From positions 16,291-80,290 of the forward strand of contig DATGGU010000036.1 in NCBI GenBank assembly GCA_035308365.1: a stretch of DNA of 64,000 nucleotides. Reading direction: 5' to 3'. The translations under genes and the position numbers were made by a program. The notes below the pieces were generated by a model. That model worked only from the letters and a program-made list of their open reading frames with translations, was not told the DNA's origin and did not search any database. This DNA is from PALSA-505 sp035308365 (GTDB lineage Bacteria > Actinomycetota > Actinomycetes > Streptosporangiales > Streptosporangiaceae). Shown piece after piece: positions 43,304 through 52,900 of the stretch (position 1 is the first letter of the stretch; each line of letters starts with the position of its first letter).

Positions 43304-44656
43304 TCACCGGCCGATGCCGCGGTAGGCGAACCCGAGGCGCCGCAGCATTTCGATGACCTCGGCCGGATAGTACGCACGCCCGTCGAGGACGAGGCAGGGC
43401 ATCGCCACCCGGCGGGCGAGACCGGCGAAGTCGAGGCCGGTGAACTCGCGGTGGCCCGCGAGCACGGCGACGCAGTCCGCTCCCTCGACGGCCTCGGCCA
43501 GCGTCGCGGCCGGCGGCATCCCGACGCACGCCGCCGTGTCGGCCTCGGCCACCAGCGGGTCGAAGACGCGGACCTCCGCGCCGGCCGCGAGCAGCGCGTC
43601 GACAACCGGTTTCACGGGGGTCATCCGGAGGTCTCCGGTATTGCTCTTGAACGACAGGCCGAGGACGGCCACCACCGCCCCGGCGATGTCCTTGCCGAGC
43701 TTGGCCAGCTCGCTGCGCAGCAGCTCGAACGTGTATCGCGGCATACCGTCGTTGACCATCCGGGCGGTTTCGATCGTGCGCAGGTGCACGCCCTTGTCGC
43801 GCCCCGTCCGCCACAGCATCCACGGATCTTTCGTGAGGCACGACCCCCCCACGCCGACGCTCGGCAGCAGGATGTTCACGTTGCCATCGCCCTTGGCCAG
43901 CGTGTTGGCGCTGTCGATGACCTCCAGCACATCGACGCCGAACACGGCGCACATCTGAGCCAGCTCGTTGCCGATCGCCACATTCACGTCGATCCACCAG
44001 TTATCGGCGAGCTTGACGAACTCGGCTGCCTCGGGGGTCTGGACCGCAACCGTGCGCACCCCGAGCGTCCGCTGCCAGAACGCCGCCGCGGCAGCGGTCG
44101 CGTCGGGCGAGCAGCCGCCGACGACGACCGGCAGCGTGCGCAGCTGGCGCAGGGCGGCTCCCTCGGCGAGCCGCTCCGGGCAGTAGGCGAGCCCGAAATC
44201 GCGCCCGTGGGCCAGGCCGTCCGCCTCCAGCAGCGGAAGAACCATCCCGCGGGTCGTCCCGGGAGGCACCGTGCTCTTGAGTATGACCAGCTGGCCCGCG
44301 CGCAGCGAGCCGCGGAGCCTGCGGCAGGTCTCACTCAGCTCGGCGCCGAGCATCTCACGCGAGTCGTCGATAGGGGTGCCGACGGTTATGATGATCACGT
44401 CGGCGTCCGCGGCGTCGGCGTAGCTGCCGGAGACACGCGGCCGCGCGGACACCGGCAGCCGCGACCACCCCTCGGCCATCTCCGGCTCGGCGAACCGGTG
44501 CTGTCCAGCGGCGAACCTTTCCACCAGGCCAGGGTCGCTGTCGATGCCAACGACCTGGTGACCGAGATCGGCCAGCACGAGCCCGATGCAGGACCCGATA
44601 TAGCCGAAGCCGACGACTGCGACACGGAGTTCCCGGTTATCGGGCAGAAAGCGCAT
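43304..44656 (-). CDS. Nucleotide-sugar 6-dehydrogenase (UDP-Glc/GDP-Man/UDP-ManNAc DH family)
   Basis: 450 aa. ATG 44656 follows AAGGG by 7 bases. LRVAVVGFGYIGSCIGLVLA is the NAD site, IITVGTPIDD and ILKSTVPPGTTR are family motifs, and the catalytic Cys sits in SVGVGGSCLTKDPWML (about residue 270), followed by VLGLSFKSNTGDLRMTPV. The enzyme oxidises C6 of a nucleotide sugar to a carboxylate in two NAD-dependent steps. The GGSCLTKDPW context is nearer the UDP-ManNAc dehydrogenase (WecC) branch than to UDP-glucose dehydrogenase, but the substrate is not certain. It is coupled to the SDR gene downstream, which points to a uronate-derived sugar on the product. Confidence 0.92.
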   Translation of the reverse strand: MRFLPDNRELRVAVVGFGYIGSCIGLVLADLGHQVVGIDSDPGLVERFAAGQHRFAEPEMAEGWSRLPVSARPRVSGSYADAADADVIIITVGTPIDDSREMLGAELSETCRRLRGSLRAGQLVILKSTVPPGTTRGMVLPLLEADGLAHGRDFGLAYCPERLAEGAALRQLRTLPVVVGGCSPDATAAAAAFWQRTLGVRTVAVQTPEAAEFVKLADNWWIDVNVAIGNELAQMCAVFGVDVLEVIDSANTLAKGDGNVNILLPSVGVGGSCLTKDPWMLWRTGRDKGVHLRTIETARMVNDGMPRYTFELLRSELAKLGKDIAGAVVAVLGLSFKSNTGDLRMTPVKPVVDALLAAGAEVRVFDPLVAEADTAACVGMPPAATLAEAVEGADCVAVLAGHREFTGLDFAGLARRVAMPCLVLDGRAYYPAEVIEMLRRLGFAYRGIGR

Positions 44657-44696
44657 ATCGATCCCTTTATGGTTAGGTGATTGATTCCGCTATTGA

Positions 44697-45422
44697 TCAG
44701 ATCGTGGTGTGCGGGGTGGCACGCTGCAGGGTCGGCCGGCCGTACATGACGCCGCCCAGCGCGCGGCCGAACCGGTTGGCCAGTGTCTGCGGCAACGGCA
44801 TGGGCCGTGGAACGTCGACGATGAGCACCACGCGCGGCCCGTCGCTGGAGTTGATCACCTCGTGGTCATGGCTGTCGTCGAACAGCACGCTCTCGCCCTC
44901 GCGCCAGGTGTAGAGCTCGCCGCGGACCTTGAGCTGCGGCGGTTTTTCGGCCGGCACGATGAGGCCCAGATGGTAGCGCAGGTATCCACCGTACGGCCCG
45001 TTGTGCGGCGGAATGGACTTGCCCGGGTCGAGAATGGAGAAACACGCTTGAAAGATTCCCGGTATGCGGTCGACAGCGGCTGCGGTGGCCGGGCAGCGGG
45101 CTCTGTTCCGCTTTTCATTAATGCCCATGAGTGACAAATAGAACACGCGCCAGTCATAGGGCGTGGAGTTTGATATACAGGCCTGCGTGGCGTCCGTCTC
45201 GTGTAATAGCGGAGCCTTCTGCTGATCATGCAGGATGGTCATGACTTCGGCGCGGATCGCCGGGTAGGCACGGTCGATATGGCGCAGCGCGGGGCATACC
45301 TTGTCGATGTCGAAGAAAGCTGGGCGGTCGCGGCCTCCGGCGGTTGCGATAAACCATCTGCTCAACTTGTTCGTAGTGATTATCGCATATCCGGTCACGT
45401 TCTTCTGCAATACGTCGATCAT
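44697..45422 (-). CDS. Aspartyl/asparaginyl beta-hydroxylase-like oxygenase, copy 2
   Basis: 241 aa. ATG 45422 follows GGAGG by 9 bases. FSILDPGKSIPPHNGPYGGYLRYHLGL and LYTWREGESVLFDDSHDHEVIN give the two iron His ligands and the 2-oxoglutarate Arg. It is shorter than copy 1 and close in size to bacterial LpxO/AspH-type enzymes. An N-terminal hydrophobic segment (VTGYAIITTNKLSRWFIATA) could be membrane-associated but is weak. It leads the operon with the sugar dehydrogenase. It may hydroxylate an amino acid, lipid or carrier-bound group; the substrate is unknown. Confidence 0.88.
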   Translation of the reverse strand: MIDVLQKNVTGYAIITTNKLSRWFIATAGGRDRPAFFDIDKVCPALRHIDRAYPAIRAEVMTILHDQQKAPLLHETDATQACISNSTPYDWRVFYLSLMGINEKRNRARCPATAAAVDRIPGIFQACFSILDPGKSIPPHNGPYGGYLRYHLGLIVPAEKPPQLKVRGELYTWREGESVLFDDSHDHEVINSSDGPRVVLIVDVPRPMPLPQTLANRFGRALGGVMYGRPTLQRATPHTTI

Positions 45423-45620
45423 AACTTATTGCCTCCGCTGGCGATGGTGTTCCGGCGGTGATGCCGCATCCGGATGAAGGCGGGCCGGCCACGCCCGCCC
45501 GGCCCTGGCAGTACCGGTAAGCATCTGGTATGTCTTCGTTGTGCAGCGAGAACCGGCCCGTGCGCGGCACCGGCCCGGTGTACGAGCCGCCGGGGCTGCG
45601 TAGCGAGAAGGGGGCGTGTC
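45423..45620. promoter_or_regulatory. Divergent intergenic region, 198 bp
   Basis: Separates the hydroxylase-sugar operon from the ketosynthase and assembly-line operon and must hold both promoters. Slightly AT-rich near the hydroxylase start (45420-45432); nothing else recognised. Confidence 0.35.
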
Positions 45621-46844
45621 GTGGCCACCGCCGACCGTGCCGCCGTTGGCGTCATCGGGGCCGGAGTGAAGACGCCTGCCGGTGAATCCCTGGACGAGTT
45701 GTGGAAGAACCTGCTCGGCGGCCGGGCCGGTATGTCGCTGTACCGCCATCCCGAGCTCGCTGGCCGCGAACCCGTCGTCGTGGGCGAGGTCTCGGGCTAT
45801 GACCCCGGCCGGTATGTCACCGTCCCGGAAGCCCGCCGGCTGGGCCGGGTTCACCTGCTCGCGATCGGTGCTGCCGACGATGCTCTGTCCGCCTGCCCGC
45901 AGCGGCCACCACCGCACCGGTGCGCCGTCGTGTGCGGCATCGGGTACGGCGCCGCCGACATCGTCGAAAAGACCAACCGGACCCTGGCGGCCACCGGCAC
46001 CAGGGGGCTGAGCCCGCTCGCCATCCCGCTGAGCATGATCAACTCGGTAGCCGCGCACCTGGCGATGCGATACGGCTTCACCGGCCGCTGCCTCACCGTC
46101 TCCTCCGCCTGCGCCTCCGGCGCCGACGCGATCGGGTACGGCGCGGAGCTCGTTCGGCACGGCGAAGCGGATCTCGTGCTCGCCGGGGGTGCGGACGCGC
46201 TGCTCGCCAGGGTGGCCTTCGAGTCCTTCCTGCGGACCGGCGCACTGAGCCGAACCGCCGACCCGGCGCTGGCCTGCCGTCCCTTCGACCGGGACCGCGA
46301 TGGTTTCGTGCTCGCCGAGGGAGCGGGGTTCGTCGTCCTGAAGCGCCTGCGCCGCGGCGGCGATGACGGGGTGCTCGGGCGCATCGCCGGTTACGCGGCG
46401 AACTGCGACGCCCACCACATCGTCGCGCCTCGCGACGATGGCCTCATGGCGGCCAGGTGTGCCGAGGCCGCGCTCGCCGACGCTCGCGTGGCGCCGTCCT
46501 TGATCGGGCACGTCAACGCTCATGGGACGTCCACAGTGCTCAACGATCGTGCCGAGGCGCGCGCCCTGACCACACTCTTCTCCGGTGATCCGCCGCCGGC
46601 CACCGCGGTGAAGAGTGTCACGGGCCACATGATCGGCGGGTCGGGCGCGGTGGAGGCCATCGTCACCCTGCTGTCGTTGCGCGACGGCATGGTTCCCCCG
46701 GTCGCGGGGTTGCGGCAGCCGGACCCTGACCTCGGCCTTGACCTCGTGGTCGGGGCACCGCGTGCGGTGGGGGGACAGTACGCGATCTCCAACTCCTTCG
46801 GCTTCGGCGGCCACAACACTGTTCTGGTGCTGGCGGCGCCCTAG
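45621..46844 (+). CDS. Stand-alone beta-ketoacyl synthase (FabF/PKS-type)
   Basis: 407 aa from GTG 45621, preceded by GAGAAGGGGG; the longer frame from 45474 adds an Arg/Cys-rich stretch and is rejected. VSSACASGADAIG holds the catalytic Cys, NAHGTSTVLND the first His, KSVTGHMIGGSG the second His, and NSFGFGGHN is the usual end motif, so the enzyme looks active. It condenses an acyl thioester with a malonyl-type ACP extender. No AT or KR domain is in the window; the discrete ACP at 15228 is a possible partner. In bleomycin, one polyketide extension is done by a modular PKS (BlmVIII); here the KS may serve an analogous step or a side chain. It is 102 bases upstream of the large NRPS. Confidence 0.9.
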   Translation: MATADRAAVGVIGAGVKTPAGESLDELWKNLLGGRAGMSLYRHPELAGREPVVVGEVSGYDPGRYVTVPEARRLGRVHLLAIGAADDALSACPQRPPPHRCAVVCGIGYGAADIVEKTNRTLAATGTRGLSPLAIPLSMINSVAAHLAMRYGFTGRCLTVSSACASGADAIGYGAELVRHGEADLVLAGGADALLARVAFESFLRTGALSRTADPALACRPFDRDRDGFVLAEGAGFVVLKRLRRGGDDGVLGRIAGYAANCDAHHIVAPRDDGLMAARCAEAALADARVAPSLIGHVNAHGTSTVLNDRAEARALTTLFSGDPPPATAVKSVTGHMIGGSGAVEAIVTLLSLRDGMVPPVAGLRQPDPDLGLDLVVGAPRAVGGQYAISNSFGFGGHNTVLVLAAP

Positions 46845-46891
46845 CGAGACGGCGCGCCGCCCCGGCCCGGCCAAGCAACAGGCTCTCCTAT

Positions 46892-46943
46892 CATATTGTC
46901 GCATCAGGTTTTCCTGTCATATTGTCTCATCAGGTTTTCCTGT
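46892..46943. repeat. Two tandem copies of a 26-bp repeat upstream of the NRPS
   Basis: Units at 46892-46917 and 46918-46943 differ at one base; each contains CATCAGGTTTTCCTGT. A worn fragment of the unit may precede them (46884-46891). The array is AT-rich, lies between the ketosynthase and the ATG at 46947, and touches that start codon region. It could bind a regulator or be a replication-slippage product; if TTG 46896 were the start it would be translated. Confidence 0.9.
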
Positions 46944-46946
46944 CGC

Positions 46947-49900
46947 ATGGTGGCGCTCTGCGCGTCTGTGCGCACCACCGCGTGTGCCCCGGCACGAGGA
47001 GGAACGACGACGGCAACCGAATTGACGTCCAAGCGGCCTCGTCCCGTGGCGCACGCCGAGATCACACCAGCCTCGGCGCGCATCGCGGCGCCGCTGTCCT
47101 TCGGCCAGCAACGTATGTGGGTGCTGTCCCAGCTCGCCAGGACGGATTGCGCGCTCAACCTGGTCATGCCGGTCCGGCTGCGGGGGCGGCTCAACCTCGT
47201 GGCGATCCGGCAGGCGTTCGGCGACGTCGTGGCCAGGCACGACGTCCTGCGGGCGCCGATCGCCATCCGCGACGGCGAGCCCGTGCAACTCCCCGCCGCC
47301 CACCGCGACGTCCCGGTCCAGATCGTCGATCTGCGCCCGCTGCCCCCGGACGCGGCCGGCGAGCGCGCCGACTGGCTGCTGCGCAGGGAGCTGGAGCGTC
47401 CGTTCGACCTGACGGCAGGGCTGCCCATCCGGGTCACCGCGATCACACGCAGCGCGGCCGATCACCTGATCGTGGTCGCCATGCACCACATCGCCACCGA
47501 CGGCTGGTCCATGGGCCTGCTCGCGGGCGAGATCACCACCCTGTACCGCGCGTTCGGCGACGGACGTCCCGGCCCCCTGGCCGGCACGCCGTCCATCCAG
47601 TACCGGGACTATGCCCGTTGGCAGCGGGCCCGCAGCCAGGCCGGCGGCCTGCCGGAGCTGGCGCAGCGGCTCAGCGGTGTCGCCGCCGCCGAGCTGCCCT
47701 CCGACCGGCCGCGGCCGTCCGAGCCGCGGCACATCGCGGCGACCTGGACGTACGCGCTGCGCCCCAGCCTGGTGTCCCGGCTTCGCGACCTGCGGCGCCG
47801 GGAGGGCGGCTCACTGTTCATGCTCGTCTTGACGGCCTTGATGACGGTCATCTACCGGCTCAGCGGACACGACGACGTCGTTGTCGGCACGCTGGCCGCT
47901 GGCCGCACCCGGCCCGAGTTCGAGCCGCTTATCGGTTATCTGGGCAATGTTCTGGTCATCCCGGCCAGGTTCGGCGCGCAGGTGCCGTTCCGTGACATGT
48001 GGCGGCGGGTGCGAGAAGAGTGTGTCGCTGCCTATGCACGGCAGGATATTGCCTACGAGGTGCTGCTCGAGCGGGTGCGGCCGGCCGGCGCCGGGCCGCT
48101 GGTGCGAGTCGTGTGCGTGATGCAGCAGGGCGCGCCCGAGCTGGACCTCCCGGGCATCGCCGCGGAACCAGTCGACGTGGCCCATCGCACTGCCCTTTTC
48201 GACATCACCGTGGAACTGCGCGAGCAGGCGGCGGGGCTGCAGGTGGCCATCCAGTACGACGTCGAGCTGTTCGACGCGGCAACCATCCAGCTGATCGGCC
48301 GCTATCTGCGCGGCGTGCTGGAAAGCGCAGCGTCCGGCCCGGACACCCCGTGCGGTGAGATCGCGCTCGGCCCGGCCGCACCGCCGCTGCCTTCGCCGCA
48401 GCCGGCCGGCCGGGCCGGCGAGGCGGGGTGCATCCACGAGCTCTTCGAGGAACAGGCCGCGCGGACGCCGGACGCGATCGCCGTCGCGTACAAGGCGAGC
48501 GCATTGACCTACCGGTGCCTGAACGAGCGGGCAAACAGGCTGGCCAGGCGGTTGCAGTCGGCCGGCGCCGGATTAGAGTGCAAGGTCGGGATCTGCCTGG
48601 ACCGCTCGCCCGAGTGCGTCATCGCCTTGCTCGCCGTGCTCAAGGCCGGGGCCGCATACGTTCCGCTGGACCCCGGTTATCCGGCCGAGCGGCTCGCCTG
48701 CATGCTGGCCGACGCGGGCGCGCGTTGCCTGATCGCCCCGGCGGCGGCCGCGGGCCGGTTCGGGGACGCCGCGCCGCCGCTGGTCATCGACCCCTACGAC
48801 CCGGCCACCTATGCCTATCCAGCGGGTAACCTCGGCCTCCGGGTCTCGCCCGACAACCTCGCCTACGTCATGTACACCTCGGGCAGCACGGGCCGCCCGA
48901 AAGGCGTGCTCGGCCTGCACCGCGGCGCGCTGAACCGGTGCCGCTGGATGTGGCGCGCGCACCCGTTCACGGCCGGCGAGCGGTGCTGCCAGCGGACATC
49001 GCTCAGCTTCGTCGACTCCGTGTGGGAGGTGTTCGGCGCCCTGTTGCGCGGCGTCACCACCGTCGTGATCGACGCCGATACGGCCCGGGACCCGGTGCGG
49101 CTGGCCGGCGAAGTCGCGGATGCCGCGGTCTCCCGGATCGTCGTGGTTCCATCCCAGCTCCGGACGCTGCTCGACACCGTGCCCGGGCTCGCCGAGCGGG
49201 CAGCTGCCCTGCGAACCTGGACCGTGAGCGGGGAGCGGCTCCCGGCCGGCCTCGCCGCCCGGTTTCACCAGGTGCTGCCGGGCCGGGTGCTGCTGAACCT
49301 CTACGGCTCGACGGAAGTGGCCGGCGACGCCACCGCCGCGCGGATCGGCCCCGGCAGCACGTGGGTCACCATCGGCCATCCCATCGACGGCGTCACCGCG
49401 ACCGTGCACGGCCGGCCCGGGCAGGCCGAACCCCCGCTCGCGGCCGGCGAGCTCTGCGTGTCCGGCGCCGCACTGGCCCGCGGCTACCATCGCCGGCCAG
49501 GAGAGACCGCGGCCAGGTTCCAGCCCGCACCCGCCGGGTCCGCACCGGGCGCCCGCACGTTCCGCACCGGAGACCGGGTGCGGGCCCGCCCGGATGGCGC
49601 CCTGGAGTTCCTCGGCCGGCTGGACGACCAGGTAAAGATCCGCGGCTACCGGGTTGAGCCCGGCGAAGTCGAAGAGGCACTCGCCCGCCACCCCGCGGTG
49701 TCCCAGGCCGCGGTGACCACCTGGCCGGATGGAGACGGCACACCCGTGCTCGCTGGCTATGCCGTGCTCGGCACGCAATGCCCGGCGGAGCAGATTCGCA
49801 GCTTCCTGCGCACGGTGCTGCCCCCCCACCTGGTGCCCTCCGCGCTCGTCATCGTCGGCGCCCTGCCGCTGTTGCCGAACGGCAAGATTGACCGGTCCCG

Positions 49901-52900
49901 GCTGCCGGCGCCCGCCGCCGCGGACGCCGGGCCGCCGTCACCACCCCGCACACCCGAGCAGCGCGCGGTCGCCGATGTCTTCGCCGAGCTTCTGCCCATC
50001 CGGTGGCGCAGCGTCCACGACGACTTCTTCACGCTCGGTGGCCACTCCATTCTGGCCACGACCGCTGTTCACCGGTTGCAGCAGCGATGCGGCGCCACCG
50101 TGACATTGCGTGACCTGTTCGACGCGCCCACCATCGCCGGGCTGGCGGAGCGGATCGCGCGCCCGGGGCCGGGCGGGCCGGCGCCCCAGGCCAGCGGCGA
50201 GACCTTCCGGCCGGTGGTCGCCGACCCTGACGCCTGGTATGAGCCGTTCCCCCTCACCGACGTGCAGCAGGCGTACTGGATCGGCCGGGACCCGGGGTTC
50301 GAGCTCGGCAACATCGCCACGCACGCCTATTTCGAGATAGACGCCGGTGAGCTGGACATCGGCCGGCTGACAGCGGCGGTGCGGCGGCTGGTGGACCGCC
50401 ATCCCGCGCTGCGCACGGTCGTCCGGCCGGACGGCACGCAGGTGGTGCTGCGCAGCGTCCCCGCATACCGGATCCCCGTCACCGACCTGCGGGACGCCGC
50501 GCCAGCGGAGGCGGACCGGCAGCTCGCCGCGACCAGGCGCGACATGTCGCACGAGGTCCTGCCCGCGGACCGCTGGCCGCTTTTCGGCGTGCGGGCGACG
50601 ATGCGCGCGGGCGGGCGGACGCGGCTGCACGTGAGCATCGACTTCCTGATCGCCGATGCCCTCAGCGTCCAGATCCTGATGCGTGAACTGGGCACGCTCT
50701 ACCATCGCCCCGAGGTTGAATTCGAGCCCCTGACCTTGACCTTCCGCGACTGCGTCGTCGCCCAGCTGGCCGGCCGCGGCACACCAGGGTACGAGCGTTC
50801 GGTGCGCTACTGGCGCGCCCGGCTCGCTGAGCTGCCGGCCGGCCCCAAGCTGCCGCTGGCACGCTCGCCCGCATCGGTGGCGCTGCCGCGGTTCGAGCGG
50901 CTGGCCGGCCAGCTGCCGGCGGCGGACTGGGCCCGCCTGCGAGAACAGGCCTCCCGCGCGGGCATCACGCCGGCGGCTGCGGTCCTCGCCGCCTTCACGG
51001 AGGTGCTGACGGCCTGGAGCGAGCGGGCGCACTACACCCTGATGCTGACGCTGTTCAACCGCCACGTCGACCATCCCCAGGTACACGGCGTCATCGGCGA
51101 TTTCACCTCGCTGACCTTGCTCGAGGTCGACCATCGCGCCGGCGGCAGCTTCCTGGCCCGGGCCCGGCGGCTGCAGGAGCGCATGTGGGCGGACCTCGAT
51201 CACAGGGCGATGAGCGGGGTGAGCGTCGCCAGGGAATGGACCCGGCTGCACGGCGGGCGCCCGGGCTTGCTGGCGCCGGTCGTGTTCACCAGCAACCTCG
51301 GTGTCGGCGCGGCCGGGGACGACGTCCCTGAGCTCGGGGAACGTGGCTATTCCGTAACCCAGACCCCGCAGCTCTACCTGGACCACCAGGTCGCGGAGAC
51401 ACCCGCCGGGCTGGCGCTCAACTGGGACGTTGTAACGGAACTGTTTCCACCCGGCCTGGCCGGCGACATGTTCGCGGCCTACACCGCCCTGCTCGGCCGG
51501 CTGGCGGCTGAGCCACAGCAATGGGACACGCCGGTCCGCGGCCTGCTGCCCGCCGCGTCGCAGCGGCGCCGCGCGGCCGCCAACGCCACCGCCACGGCGA
51601 GGCCTGCCGCATGCCTGCACACACTCGTGGCCGATGCGGCGCGGCGCAGCCCGGACGCCGTTGCGGTCATCACCCCGGACGGCCTGCTGCGGTACGCGGA
51701 GATCCGCGCCCGGGCGGCACGGGTCGCGAACAAGCTCCGGGCGCACGGCACCCGCCGCGGTGACCTGGTCGGCGTGGCGATGACGGCCGGGTGGGAGCAG
51801 GTCGTCGCCGTTGTCGGCATCACCGCGTGCGGAGCGGCCTACGTTCCGCTCGATCCCGAGCTTCCGGCGGAGCGGCTCGGCCAGCTGAGCCGGCACACGC
51901 GGGTGCGGCACATCCTGACGCAGGCGCGGCTGCGCGGCGACCTGCGCGCCCGGGTGGGCGCGGCGGCGCTGCTCGCCGTCGATGACGACGCCGAGTGGGC
52001 CGGGTTCGCGGACGGCCTGCCGGAGCAGCCGCTGGACGGCGACGCCCTCGCGTATGTCATCTTCACCTCGGGCTCGACCGGGATGCCGAAGGGTGTCATG
52101 ATCAGCCACCGCGGAGCGGTCAACACGATCCTCGACCTGAACAGCCGGTTCGGCGTGGGGCCCGGTGACCGCGTGCTCGGGCTGTCGTCCCTCAGCTTCG
52201 ACCTTTCGGTGTACGACATCTTCGGCACCCTGGCGGCCGGCGGCGCGCTCGTCATACCACGGCACGAGCGCCGCCGCGACCCCGGGCACTGGATCAGCTT
52301 GGCCGGGCAGGCCGGGGTCACGGTATGGAACTCGGTGCCGGCGCTGATGGGCCTGGCCGCCGGCCACCCCGGCGCACTGGATGCCGGCGGCCTGGCCGGC
52401 CTGCGGCTGGTCCTGCTGAGCGGGGACTGGATCCCGCTCGACCTGCCCGGTCGTGTCCGCGGTGTGGCGCCGTCGGCCCAGGTAGTCAGCCTGGGCGGGG
52501 CGACCGAGGCGTCGATCTGGTCGATCTGCCACCCGATCGGGCAGGTGGACCCCGGGTGGAACTCGGTTCCCTACGGCAGGCCGCTGGCCAACCAGCGCAT
52601 GCACGTCCTGGACGGCTGGCTCGAGCCCCGCCCGGACTGGGTGCCCGGGGACCTCTACATCGCCGGTGACGGGGTGGCACTCGGATACCTGCGGGACCCG
52701 GCGCGGACCGCGCAAAGCTTCGTCCCCCACCCGCGCACCGGTGAGCGGCTGTACCGGACCGGGGACATCGCGCGGTACGGCCACGATGGAACCATCGAGT
52801 TCCTCGGCCGCGGCGACCTTCAGGTCAAGATCAGCGGCTACCGGGTGGAGCTTGGCGAGATCGAGGCCGCGCTCGGGCGGGTACCCGGCGTCGCCGCCTG

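Noticed and set aside
42197..44680. 827-codon plus-strand frame over the sugar epimerase and dehydrogenase
   Set aside because: Shadow of the two minus-strand genes, which have complete NAD-binding and catalytic motifs.
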